DNA of 64,000 nt. Source: Pteria penguin (taxonomy: Eukaryota; Mollusca; Bivalvia; Pterioida; Pteriidae). The DNA lies in contig CM068583.1 in assembly GCA_035048485.1 (NCBI GenBank), forward strand, positions 22,233,341 through 22,297,340, given 5' to 3'. Below are positions 45,298 to 58,138 of the stretch, piece by piece. The position numbers and the translations under genes were made by a program. Under the pieces are notes generated by a model, which worked only from the letters and a program-made list of their open reading frames with translations, made no database searches and was not told the DNA's origin. Numbering within the stretch: the stretch's first letter is position 1; every line of letters starts with the position of its first letter.

Positions 45298-45594
45298 ATG
45301 GAAGCGAGTATCAGAATCACCATAGACTGGGAGAGGAAATTGATCTACACTATACATGAGCCAGCCATAGGACGGGTCATCTTAAGAGATAGAGAGTCGG
45401 GACAAGATGTCAAGATAGAGCCAGATCAACCGATGAATGCTACGGTCATCAAAAGAGAAGAGACCCAAGATTCACCCGGTAGGAGAAGAACACCACCATG
45501 CCGGGTGGGTCACTTGGTAGATAGACTACTAAATAACCAACTAAGGCGCAGTGAGAGGAGAAAGGCACGTCGCCACTGCCCCTTATGCTGGTAA
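45298..45594 (+). CDS. TIR-encoded protein, right copy (98 aa, unknown)
   Basis: Homologue of the gene at 26464-26772, with the same MEASIRITIDWER start, CRVGHLVDRLLN core and CPLCW end, but four residues shorter in the acidic middle. The first codons and last about 45 nt are identical to the left copy, while the region between has many mostly third-position differences, so both copies appear to have been under protein-level constraint. Ends in a histone-like stem-loop 20 nt after the stop. Confidence 0.75.
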   Translation: MEASIRITIDWERKLIYTIHEPAIGRVILRDRESGQDVKIEPDQPMNATVIKREETQDSPGRRRTPPCRVGHLVDRLLNNQLRRSERRKARRHCPLCW

Positions 45595-45614
45595 GGGGTA
45601 AGAAGAAAAAAAAC

Positions 45615-45630
45615 AGCCCTTTTAAGGGCT
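45615..45630 (+). promoter_or_regulatory. Histone-type 3' stem-loop, right TIR gene
   Basis: AGCCCT-TTTA-AGGGCT preceded by an A-rich run and followed by AACCATTTC and TTTAGAAAAGTAA. Identical to the left TIR copy. Confidence 0.6.
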
Positions 45631-45814
45631 AACCATTTCTTTAGAAAAGTAAACTCAAGGTTAACAAGTACAATTTCCACATTCAATCCAAGGTCAAGGA
45701 CACTTTTTGAACTCATCTTTAACCTACTATAGTACGTTTAGGTCAAATCAGTACATACTATAGTACAATTAGGTCAACTCATTTTTTTGCATTATCGGGG
45801 ATCGTTACACTACT

Positions 45815-45820
45815 AACCTT
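45815..45820. repeat. Target-site duplication, right (AACCTT)
   Basis: AACCTT directly after the terminal ...CACTACT, matching the left flank. Confidence 0.93.
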
Positions 45821-46227
45821 AATGAATGAACATTTATAAAGTTAGTCTTCTAATAAAGGTTCAATGTAAAAGTCAAGGAAAATCAATAATCTGATTTCGA
45901 GAATCAAGAATATAAACGTTGTCCAACCCCTGTTTTAAGAATCCCATAGTCATTGCTCTACAATGACTGGTACTAAGAAGGTTTCCAATGATTTCCCCGC
46001 TATGTATCGTCTGAGGTCTTATCCGAAAGTACGCTAATTATCCAGCTCTGGAAGCATAACACCGTCTTTTTTATGACAAACAATTTGCAACTGTAAAAGT
46101 CGCTACATCAACCAATATTTGATATACAGATATACAAAGAAACAAATTATTATTGACAGTCTTATTTATTATGTTGTATTCTATCATAAATACTGATGAA
46201 GATATAAAATGAATACTTTATACCATG

Positions 46228-46538
<311 letters not shown>

Positions 46539-46539
46539 A

Positions 46540-48680
46540 TAATGATGCCATTCGATGGCCGTACGACATGTATAGGTATGAATAGTAAAGGGTGTTCTCA
46601 TTCAATATTTCATCTATAAGGAATCAATGTAAGACTTAAAGAAAATGAGTACTTAACTCAGTAATTCATAATCTATTATAATAAATATGTGATATAAATG
46701 AGATTAGTGCAATAATATTTATATTTACACTACCTCTTTGTACATTATGTATTTTCATTGTAACCATCATCGACTCAAAGCATCCAAAGATTGCCTCCTC
46801 TTCTGATGTAGTTTCACACAAGAAATATTTAACTTAAAGGTTTGAATAATTAAAAACAATACATGAAATGTGTGGACACTTTAATGGTAGTTAAATAGTG
46901 ATATAATAGATATTTATTGAATTATGTGCTAAATCCAAAACTCTACATTTTTATTCTTTTTCACTTCAAATTAAGAGTAAAACATGAGGGACAAAGCAAG
47001 AAAATACAGTCATATTGACATTTTTTCCCATTGATAAAATTCATTGATTTCTGAATCCTTTTTATTACTGTTTTCGACACTAAAACATGAATTTACAAAG
47101 TACATTGTTCCACCAAAACAGAAAAAAACATCTATAAACATATAAAATAAAAATTTAATAGAAAGAACAGTTCGTAGTTTGAAACGGGCGATTTTTTTTT
47201 ACCTTCTATATCACACATCTGCAAAAGATTATTCTGAAAGCTTTCTCTTTTTTACGTTTGTCATAAAATCCACTTGTAGCATCTGAATCCCTTTGATCAA
47301 TAATAACTACAGCGCACTAGATTAAAACAATGTAGATCCCGTAGAGCAGCATTCAGCTTTCTGCCTATTCGTCAATTAATCCTTGATTTTACGCAATTAT
47401 CAAGGGTGAGTTTAGTAACTTAGTTGCTAGCTGAGCCATGGCCTACCGGCTAACCTGTTGTACTAAACGCTGTGACAGGTTAGCTAAACACAGTGATAGG
47501 CTAGCCAAATGCAGTAATGGTGCTTGGATTATTTGGGGAAAATAAACCATCATGAAGTTTGCTAGTATCATGCTCCCTGGACAAAGAATGGTAAATCTGA
47601 TTGCAGATGTTCCGTATCGAGAACGGGGCTACTGTTTCATTGTATCAGGGGTTCTGGTTGGACAAAGCTATTTAATTGATCTTTGCAATTACACTGATTG
47701 TGTTGTAAAATTATGGATTTTATGCATGCATCAAAACTCTGATGTAGAGTTTTTTTTACCTGGAAAAATGATACTATTTACGTTTGATATTTAGTATGTT
47801 TTAGGGGTGACCCCCTCCAGCAAGATTTTCTCAAAATTAAGGTTGACTATCTATAGTACACTGTTAAAATTTCGACAGAGGAAAGGCTGACAAACGTTTT
47901 GATACATGGATCACATAATGCTAAGATAAAGAATGTTGTGTATATCTTGTAAACTTGATAAATCAACATTGGACCGTATGCAAAAAAGAATTGCTATTCT
48001 TTGACCCTTTGTGCTATGTCCAAAAGGATAACGACGGTAGATAAAACCTATAATGGATACATATTAATTAGAAACGGATTCGTTACAAATAATTAATTAA
48101 AAATGAAAAAATAATACTGATAGGGAAAGAAAGACATAAACAAACCAAAGTGCTTTGAAGATTTGGTTGATGGTCTTCACAACGATCCCTCATCATAGCT
48201 ACACAAGTCTGTGGTAGCCGATGCTACGTAATGGATACGGTAGCCGTTCGTTCGGCAAGATGGCAGAGTTACATAGAGGCTAGGTTACTGAACGTACTTC
48301 AGGTAATGATTGATTTAATAATAATAATAAGGATGAATATTCAACGTGATAATTGAAATTTGTATGAATAAAACTAATATAAATGTAACTAAATACGTCA
48401 TTGTTGTAAAAAAAATTCATGATATATGCTATCCTTATTTTCCATATATTATGCCATCAGTAGCATGCATGTTAAGCTTGCACCTCAAATTAAAGAGGAT
48501 AACTTATGTAGTGATTAATGACTATGATAGCTTTATGATGTCTTTTTACTGAATGCTGATTTGAATCAAATTTTGACTAAGAAAGTATTTTGAAGCAGAT
48601 TGAATTATCAAAATTCTTTTGTTTTTGGAAAGTGAATGTAATTTGGAAGAAATTTTATCTCAACCATCTGTAGGGATGTT
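46540..48680. other. AT-rich host DNA downstream of the receptor gene, no gene seen
   Basis: Contains a small repeat of GGTTAGC/GGCTAGC segments at about 47440-47510. Short open frames (for example 47552-47794 +) have no supporting context. The last 100-200 bp before 48686 would be the 3'UTR of the receptor gene. Confidence 0.4.
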
Positions 48681-48685
48681 CTTCC

Positions 48686-49368
48686 TTAAAACAACACATC
48701 ACTATTTTGTGACTGCGGGGCGTCTCCCGAAACTATATATGGTGCGTTACTTAGCTGGTACCGCCCCATATTAAAACCATGCTCACTCTCAGTTCTTCTC
48801 CGATCGTGGTTTGGAATTTGGAAATTTTCGGGAAGGTCAACTGAGTAAGGCCGTCTGTATTGCCTAGCAGCGTGGTGATGCGGAGCAAGATCCGCGTAAG
48901 GTAGGCCTCCATTATGCATTTCGTTGCTATGGCGATGGTTTGTAGTTTGGGCATGACCTACTGCTGGAAACGGCGAATATTCATTCGGTAAATGACGAGG
49001 GTGCACAGAAGACGTGTCCGGCGAGTGATAACTGGGAGGCGAATGCATTGGACTATCCAGTAAAAGTGGTAGTGAATTGCGTGGCCTGCCCATACCACGC
49101 GATGGTAGAGGTGGCAGCATGCTGGACGGATGGCTAGTTAAGGGTTCTCTGATTGGTTCCCTGTTATCTCTCAGATATTCCCTAGTCCTGCTTGGTTCTC
49201 GAAATTGATCACTCATCGGTTCATTATAATGGTTCATTGTTTGTTCCCTGAATGGATTTCTCATTGGTTCATGAAAGTTGCCCCTTCCTGGTTCCTGGAA
49301 CTGATTGGTCGGTAACCCTCTTAGGTTGTCAGTTATTGAAAATCTTTGTGAATCATCATTTGGATAAT
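48686..49368 (-). CDS. Last exon of receptor gene 2: disordered tail
   Basis: Acceptor CTTTTTATCAG, a 683-nt exon, stop at 48686-48688. The N-terminal part has five or six (R/H)EP(M/S)...F repeats (FHEPMRNPFREQ, YNEPMSDQFREP), then Pro/Ser/His-rich sequence with PPLPSRG and MHSPPSYHSP and a few Tyr. No domain. Probably a signalling tail. Confidence 0.65.
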
Positions 49369-50977
49369 CTGATAAAAAGGTGAACACGAACTCAGTGGTG
49401 TGGTATGATGTTAATGAAACTTAGGATATAAAACAACCGAAACTAAATATAATGATATACGAACAATGCGTTAAGGTCATATCTGATATTTATATATGTG
49501 TGTTTACTATGATCTTTCTCTATATCTGAATCATTGTTTGTGTCTACCAATGACATAAGTGTATCTGGTTCGCACATATTGTATTTGGTTAGTTTCTTTG
49601 TTTAATATTGAGAAACAACAGTCTCGACATATTTATTCACTGTAACTTTTCAAACCCACTTCCATCCATCCAACCTTATTGTTATTATTACAGTTTTTCT
49701 TTGTTTGTATGTTTATTTTGAGTTTGTTTTTTTTTCCTTCCTTTTTTGTGAAAACAATGAGCATTTTAGTTTTACTTTCGTCAGTCATAGATTAGACCTA
49801 TATACATATATATATCTATTTATTGTTAAATGAGGTCATTCCATACATAGCCATATCTCACTCTGTAAGGTGATGAACTTTTGATCGAGAGGCCCGGGTA
49901 CGAGTCTCGCCGGTGGCGCGTGGGAGCCCTGGCAGTAAAATTCGATGTCCCGTCCTGTGTCATGGTAAATAATGCATGTAACAAATTCGTCACTGGTTCA
50001 GATGGGTATGTCGTAGGTCTAAATGTATGTGAACAGCTATATACATATGCCGTCACCATATACGTGCATTTATCTTGGTTGTGTGATGGAAAACAGTGAA
50101 TCAAACAATCATTCCGTTCATAGACAAATGGTTTATGAATTACAATATAAATCAAATACTTACTTTGTCTATGTATGGGCTGGTCAGCCGTATTGTACGA
50201 GAAATTCACAGGCTGTGGTGGTATTGGTCTAGAGATGACCAGTACGTTGTCCTTGTTATTCCACAGTATATCGTCATCAGTCACTTCTTCACTGGTGTCC
50301 TTTACGGTGACCTTGACCGGGGATTCTAAACCCAAAGCTCTCGCACCTAAAGGTAAAAAAGGTCAAAAAAAGTGCGAAAGTGGTCTTGATTTAATAGAAA
50401 AGATCTAAATCTAATGTGAAAATTTACAGTACAGAAAAAAAAAAAATAAAATAGGCAGTGAATTTCTATGTATACCTTGGATATGAAGATCGATGAGATT
50501 TTCTGCAAAAACGATCTTCTTTTTAGCACCACTTGAAGACCATACTTTGTACATAACTCTGCGAAAATAAAAGCATTTTTTAATCTAAGAAGTTGAGGAT
50601 ATTTAAAAACTTGATTAAATGCATTTTACTTGAGGAATAATATGCTATTGGAATAACAATAACTGTATATTACACTTTAGGACTCCCCTGTATCGTTTAT
50701 AATAAGACTGCATCCTGCATTGTTAATATACGTTGATTAGTGATTTACTTCGCTTTCAACATTTTTAAATTCATATCCCGACATGGGAACAGGAGGATGC
50801 CAACCTCTAAAACATAGTGGCGCACTCCAGGAATCGAACCCAGGTCGTCTGCGCTGTTGATACAAGAGTGGTATATTGCAGTCTATATACATACACAAAT
50901 TGAAATTATCTAAGAAGATGATGATGATAATGATGATGATGATGATGAAGATGAAGAAGAAGATGATGATGATGATA

Positions 50978-51013
<36 letters not shown>

Positions 51014-54000
51014 TTTGAATGCGAGTCTTTTACAACTGTTAACAGAAAAAGATGTTTTATCGCCTTAAATTTGATAAAAGAATTCATTTCTTGTGAAGAA
51101 TTATATCACTGCATGAACATGATTTTAGTCATTAATGGGATGGGCGACCTTAAATACAAAAATTACCTTTGAGGATTATCTGAAATTCTCTGGTTTCGTA
51201 CATTGTCATTGTTTAATTGATCATTATTATCTGGGAGACATATCCCGGGGTGGGGTTTCATCCAAATTTGATCCTTGGGTAATACCATCAATGTTTGGTC
51301 GGAGACAGCCACCAGGGCGTCATCAGTATCAATAATGGTGCCGTCTATCTCTAAACAGACCCTTTCTGCCACACAGCGGAAAACTGTGGAACCTGTGGTA
51401 CGATATAATGATGAGATGAATTAATGCCTTACACTGACCTGTTATCTCTTGAATATGTCGTTGTTATATACAATATTGTTTTGATTATGTTGTTGTTGTA
51501 AGCGCAAATAATAATTATATAGTGTTGTTTATTATTATATAGTAATATTGCTAGTATTATATTGATAGCGTTGTTGTTAAAATCGGTAATGATATTTTGA
51601 TAGTGTTGTTATAACTACTTGTATTATTATGATTGTGTTGTTTTAACTGCTAATGTTGTTTTGACTGTGTTATTGTTATAACCACTAATACATTTGTATT
51701 TGTTATAACCGATAGTATTGTTTTGATTGTGCCGTTGTTATATCCGCTAACATTGTTTTGAATGTGTTGTTATAACCGCTAATATTGTTTTGTTGTGCGT
51801 AGGGACTTCTTTAATGAAATTAGCATCAACACTGTGGCGGACTTGAGGCAATATGTGTTTAGATCGAACTTTACGAATTTTGCGGTTTTGATAAATTCAC
51901 AAAGAATCGTAATAAAATATTTCTTATAACGTGTACCATCTAAAATCAGCAAAACTTAAAATAGATGGGAAAACCCAACCCTTCCACCCCCTCCAATTTT
52001 AGGAAAACCCCCAAAACAACCCATAAAAGAAAAAAAATTACAATGGTTGTGAACTTATATCATGGGGCATTATATGCTTCATCGATACATTGTAGACACT
52101 GATGGACATCTTACACTGAGTTTTGAGACCCGTAAGATCTCTGGCCAATATCAGTTTCCGTCGATTCCTGTCACATGTACATACGTCAAATGTGAGACTG
52201 AAATAGAATCAGAATAAATAACATTACGCAGGTAAGTAGTCTGGCAGGCTCGCTACTTTACTGATTGGTAGAAACATAACATGTAATTACAAAATGTATT
52301 TGAAATCGTAATGGCCTTTTGGTATTTAGACAGGGATTTGTAATGTGCTTTATTTGTAGTGCTTTTGTGATTAGTGGGAAGGTGGGCCCGTAAACCAGTT
52401 AACCACACCAATTGAGTGACAATTATAATTTCAATTGACTGTCTTAAATCAAATCCACAACTGCATGATAATGGATTATTTTGAGATTGCTTTTTGTATG
52501 TTTATTTTCATTTATTGTCTGCATTTCTGTAACGACTTTCTCATACTACCAAGTCCGATTTCTTATTTCCCCCTTCTTTTAGATATATTCATATACCAGT
52601 TGAGGCTGATTTTGTGTTTTGTATTATAAGAATGAAAAATAGGGTATTGGTATCATATGACTATGACACTCCTAACAATGCACTATAATGAACATTCATG
52701 GACTTCTGGACTCCAGAGGTGAGATCTAGAACAGGTGCACTGGAGGTGTGAATAGGTGTCCGGGAGGTGAGAATTGGTATGCGAAACGTGCGGACAGGTG
52801 TCCGCGAGGTGTAAACAGGTACCAGGAAGGTGAGAACAGGTGTCCAGGAGAAGTAAGCGTCTCCCACTGGACTAGCCATCCCTACCGAAAATAATTCGTT
52901 AGATATTCACAATGATCTCTGTTTTTATTTTTCAGTTATACATGGGGCAAATGCATACTCTATATACAAAGCAACGCGCTACAGAAATTAATACAATGGT
53001 AATAATGTGTTATTGTTGTAGGTATAAAACACACACACACACACACCTACACACACACAGACAGACACACACACACCATCATGGATCATGGGCGTATTGT
53101 TGTTGGTATTGTGTACAAACTGCTGATGCTAATCGTTAAAAGACCAGATGGAATTCTCTGATTTTCCTAAGTGACATTTAATTGATATCTAATTAATTTA
53201 ATTTAATTTTTGCACAATATTGAAAGGTTCTATATTCATCATAACCACTAGACCGGTGTCACTGCTGGTGGATTGATAGTTCCCGAGGGCATTATAAGTC
53301 TAGTTTTCAGTGTTTTTGTACTGAAGGTCTACTTGTCAGTGCTTTTGTGTTGACTTGAAATATGTACTTAAAATTTTCAGTCATGAAATTATGTAAATCA
53401 CTCTAAAACTAAGGAATATCTCACTCATGCATAGCTCTGTCCTTAGATTGATTCTTTGGTTCACTTTTCGGTCATTTTGGTTTCAACATTGCTCTTCAAA
53501 TATTTATATCTTATATGAATTCCAATCATTCGGCTAAGATCATCACTGAAGAGACATAAGTTGTCGAAATGCGCATCTGGTGCATAACATTGAAAGGTAT
53601 GTATGTTCTATATTTATTAAACTGAATTCCTTTAATTTTCAATTTCAATACATAAGTTTTAGATCTTTTTTCGACAATAGCCACAGTTAATGTTTGTTTC
53701 TTACTTATTCATATTAGAGGGATTGTTTTCCGGACGCCACACATCGTTATTAGTTAGGGCAATCAAGACTTTGTCGGCACATGCCATCAAGCTAGCGTCA
53801 TTCTCTACTGTCGTGCCGTCTTCCTCTAATACAAATCTGGCATTGGTCAATCCGACTTCCTGCTCCACTACAATTATAGAATTGGTCACTTCATTAAAAC
53901 TTGTACATATCATTAGTCACGTGACATATCTGATCAGTTGATATTTTGAAATGTTTTAAAATATGTGAGCTACGTGTAACCTTATTGAGTATATCAATTT

Positions 54001-56031
54001 AAATTCAACTAAATATTAAATCAGAGGCACATGGAAGGAAAATTATTTTGCTGTTTTTGAGGTGAGTCGGAAGGTGGGAGTCCGTAAACCGGTTAACCAC
54101 ACCAACTGAGTGACGTTTGTTACTTTAATTGACTGTTCTAAGTCGGTATCGTAACCGCAACACAATCGAATATTTTTGTAATGTTTTTCCGTGTTTATTT
54201 CACTATTATCATGTTTTGTGTGCATGTCCTTGGTGATTTGTGTCTACAGCTTTGTCAGATGTCTTCTGTTTTCTTTTTAAATAAACAACAAACTTATTAT
54301 TATTATTATTTTTCTTGTTGGAAAACACACTATCGTCTTTTCTTGTGTTGAATACCATTTCCTTTAACCTCATGGCTGTATTTACATTACTTTTCACAAA
54401 TGCCTCTACATGTGTATGAGGTTTTACATGTGTGTGTATGTTATCGTGAATGAGTTTTGTTTTGTATCACGGATTTCAAGACATTATAACCTGACCGACC
54501 TTTATCTTTAAGGTGGTTGATCCCATTGGCAACTATAACTTTCTTACGGGATCGATGAACCGTCCATACCTTGTACACACTACAAAGACATTGAAAGAAT
54601 GAAAAATAGTCATGAACAAGCAGAAAAATAGGAAAATATTACAATAATCTGCACCAGCTTAAACTTGTAGCTCATACTCTGAAATAAAAATAAATAACAT
54701 TGTAGTTATGTATCGCTTGGAACATTCGTGGATTTCCGGCAAGCAGAGGAGAGATCATATGCGAGACCAGTGGCTCGGGTTGAGTAAGCGTTTCCTGCTA
54801 GGCAAGTGACATCCGCAGAAAATGCCTTACACTCCAAATGTCAAAACAAGGGAACAAATGTCTGAGCGTTTTGCAAAGTTTATCGTTTGTCAAATCTGTC
54901 AAATCTTTAGAGAATACCAATTTCTGTACGGACAATAAAATGCATAAACACGATAGAATGCGCACGATTGTAATAGTATTTTACGATCTAGAATAGTACA
55001 TAGAAATGAGGCGGTGCTGAAAATGACAATGTTATCTATTACTATGAAAGGGTCATCTCCATAAATAATATGTGCACATAGCAATTCATCTGTATCCTCT
55101 CCTTTATCTATTGCTGGGTGTTTTGCTTAGATAATAGATTTTGCAGTTTTTAATACATACCTATTGTTACGCAAGTCGAATTGTCCTTCGGACGTATGCA
55201 TTGGAATTACTGTATCCGATCCAGCTTTCTTTAATCTGAAACAAACTGATTGAATATATAGGCAATATTTGTCAGAACACAAAATTAAATCACCCATTCG
55301 GGACATGAAAATAAATGAAATAAACTTATCAAAATTAATCATTCCGGTAATGTCACTTTTACAACAGGAAAGGATATAATATATATTCCCTATTGAACGA
55401 GATTTTACAAAAATTAGTCATCTTATCCATATTCAGACTGATTTTTAAGATTGCCCTTTTTGTTTGACAGTAATGGCGTTTAGGTCGCAATGCCTCTCTG
55501 ATTTTGTATTCTGCATCACAGGTATTCGTAAACAAATCATGTAATAACTTTGAAACGGCCCCTTTGGTTTAGCCTATACTATAAAATACAGTATTTTATA
55601 CTATAGGCTAAACCAAAGGGGCCGTTTTAAAGTTATTACATGATTTGTTTACGAATCATTTGGTCTGCATTCCCCAGTAAGATTTCACAAAGAATGGAAA
55701 AGTACCCCTAATCGTTCTCTTTTTATCTCTTATACCTGTGATTTCGTTTTACGACAACCACTGCTATAACTACCAGAATGACAACGAGTGCACAGCCTCC
55801 TCCCAGACCCCCTGCGATGTATATCCATTTTTCGGTATGAGACTCCGCAGGAGGTTTTGCTGGAATTAAACAACAGAGAGAAATTATTTTGAATACTCAT
55901 CGCAGCTATTTTTTGATTGTATGGACAGAACACATTTGTGATAGAGAATTGACATTTATTGAACATAATCATTGCCTAGTATATGTGAAACAATAAATCA
56001 TGATTCATTCATAAAAACTAAAGTATTTGAC

Positions 56032-56089
<58 letters not shown>

Positions 56090-56608
56090 CTGACCCATTG
56101 CAGTTCTTTTAAAATATAGAGGTAACACGAATCTGGATTTATCCTAACTGCTGCACTATATTGTTACAGATCTATGTTTGTTCTTGCATATTTTATTGTA
56201 AATCGTTGATCCAACTATTCTGAGAAACCTTGATCCTTACAGATTGGTCAAAGTGATTTCCTCCGGTAATTAAACTGTGTAATCTGTACGGAAACTTGTA
56301 TCTGATCGGGTCCTATTCAGACACAATCTCCAAAGCAGAGTTGTCGTCCCTTTACAATTCACATTAAAGGGAGTGCAAGGACCGTAACTCTGCTTTGGAG
56401 ATTGATTCAGACACTAATTTGTTTCAGTCCTGACAATCATATGGTAATTTAGACCTTATTGCTTACAGAACTCTACTTCTAAGTTGGTAACTCGAGTGTT
56501 CTGCTTTAATGTGAGGATCTCAACTTTACTCTTTTTGGGCCCTTGCTTTTCTCGAGCACATCTGACTTGGTAACCGAAACGCGCTCGAATAAGAAATATA
56601 CAATCACT

Positions 56609-56649
<41 letters not shown>

Positions 56650-57503
56650 ATATATCGTCGGATGAGAACCAGACTGTTCTAACTACCAATTTGACAAAAA
56701 TCGAGTTATATCACTGGATTCGTCTTTGGATCGCGCATCTTTTCTAACATTTACATTCGTCAATATACACTTGGTGGGGGAGGTAGGGTCATTTTTCCTA
56801 AATTCCATCCTGTTATATCTCCATAATTTCTATTGAAATCAATGGAAAAAATCTATATCAAATTTATAGATAGGAACAGTACCATTCTGTTCTATCTCTG
56901 TGTCACGTGATATTTTCTCTCTTTTCATTGGTTAAAATGGACATAGAACATTGATTGATTGATTGATTTTTGTTTTACATCACACCACGAATATTTCACG
57001 TATATGGTGACGGCATCTGCCTGATGCGGGGCATACAAATTTTGACCTTTGCAACGGACCCACCCGAAGCAGTGAGGGATCTTTAAAGTACCATACATAC
57101 CACGACACGGTTCCTCGGTTTTTACGGTCTCATCCGAAAGACAGGACACCGACATGACCAGAGCGGGACTCGAACCCCGGCCTCTCGATCAGGAGTCCGG
57201 CGCGATACCACTAGGCCACGCCGGCTTACATAGAACATTGAAGTTTTACTCAAATTCATAAGAAAATTTAGAAAAATGTTCTATCTACATTTGAAAAACT
57301 TCAAATTTAAAGAAACCTGATCATAATTTGTGGTAAATAAAGATTTAAATTAAATCTTTGACGCCTTATGCATGTTATTAATCTATATAATTTATCTTAG
57401 AGAGAATGTAGAAGTGAACAATTGTATTCAAACTTCAAACTCGATTTTCTCTAAACTAAAAATTTGATAGTAGAACACTATGGTTCTCAAGCGACGATAT
57501 ATG

Positions 57504-57559
<56 letters not shown>

Positions 57560-57737
57560 TATAAAGCACGAAGACACTAAACCTAACAAGGCACACTATA
57601 TTTCGTTTATATTCGTTCGTAGCTGTGATGCATCTAGCCTTCTTATCTACTGAGTTACCGGAGCTCCACAAAAATAGAGCATTAGCTAATCGTATGCATG
57701 ACAACACGGCCGCTGAAAGTGAAGGGATTTACCCCTA

Positions 57738-57824
<87 letters not shown>

Positions 57825-58075
57825 CACAAAAAAGGAAATTGTAACAACATTCACTATTCATAAGTATCGGATCAACCTCAATGAAGGTTAATGCAAATCG
57901 CTCGAGAAAAAGGGGTCAATATAAAAGCACAGGTAAGCGATAACGATACCAAAACAATTAAAAAACTGCCAAATTTTCGAAGCAATCTGCTTCTTCTTGT
58001 CCTGAAGAAGAAGCAGATTGCTTCGAAAATTTGGCAATTTTTAAATTGTTTTAGTATCGTTATGGCTTACCTGTG

Positions 58076-58138
<63 letters not shown>

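Larger units (their letters stand above)
26243..45814. mobile_element. Polinton/Maverick (adintovirus-like) element, 19,572 bp
   Basis: Seen: inverted termini AGTAGTGTAACG..., long TIRs, a 6-bp AACCTT target duplication, and the full hallmark gene set (protein-primed PolB, retrovirus-like integrase, A32-type ATPase, adenain-like protease, major and minor jelly-roll capsid genes). Known: this combination defines Polintons, regarded as integrated virus-like elements. The core genes have a visibly higher GC content than the AT-rich flank. The element lies between two related host receptor genes. The major capsid gene has one internal stop and one small Cys-rich gene is frameshifted, so it is probably a recent but non-productive copy. 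Confidence 0.97.
44971..45814. repeat. Right terminal inverted repeat (844 bp)
   Basis: Inverse match of 26243-27168. It lacks one promoter-repeat unit present on the left. Non-coding parts are nearly identical between ends, while the gene inside differs strongly. Confidence 0.92.

Noticed and set aside
26427..45630. The five hairpins as bacterial-type intrinsic terminators
   Set aside because: On the gene strand they are preceded by A runs and followed by ACC(A/T); the T run lies on the opposite strand, and the context is eukaryotic.
52661..52879. A Pro/Thr-rich minus-strand exon of receptor gene 2
   Set aside because: The frame is a translation of short GGTGTCC(G/A)GGAGGTGAGAA tandem repeats, and no phase-compatible splice sites were seen.
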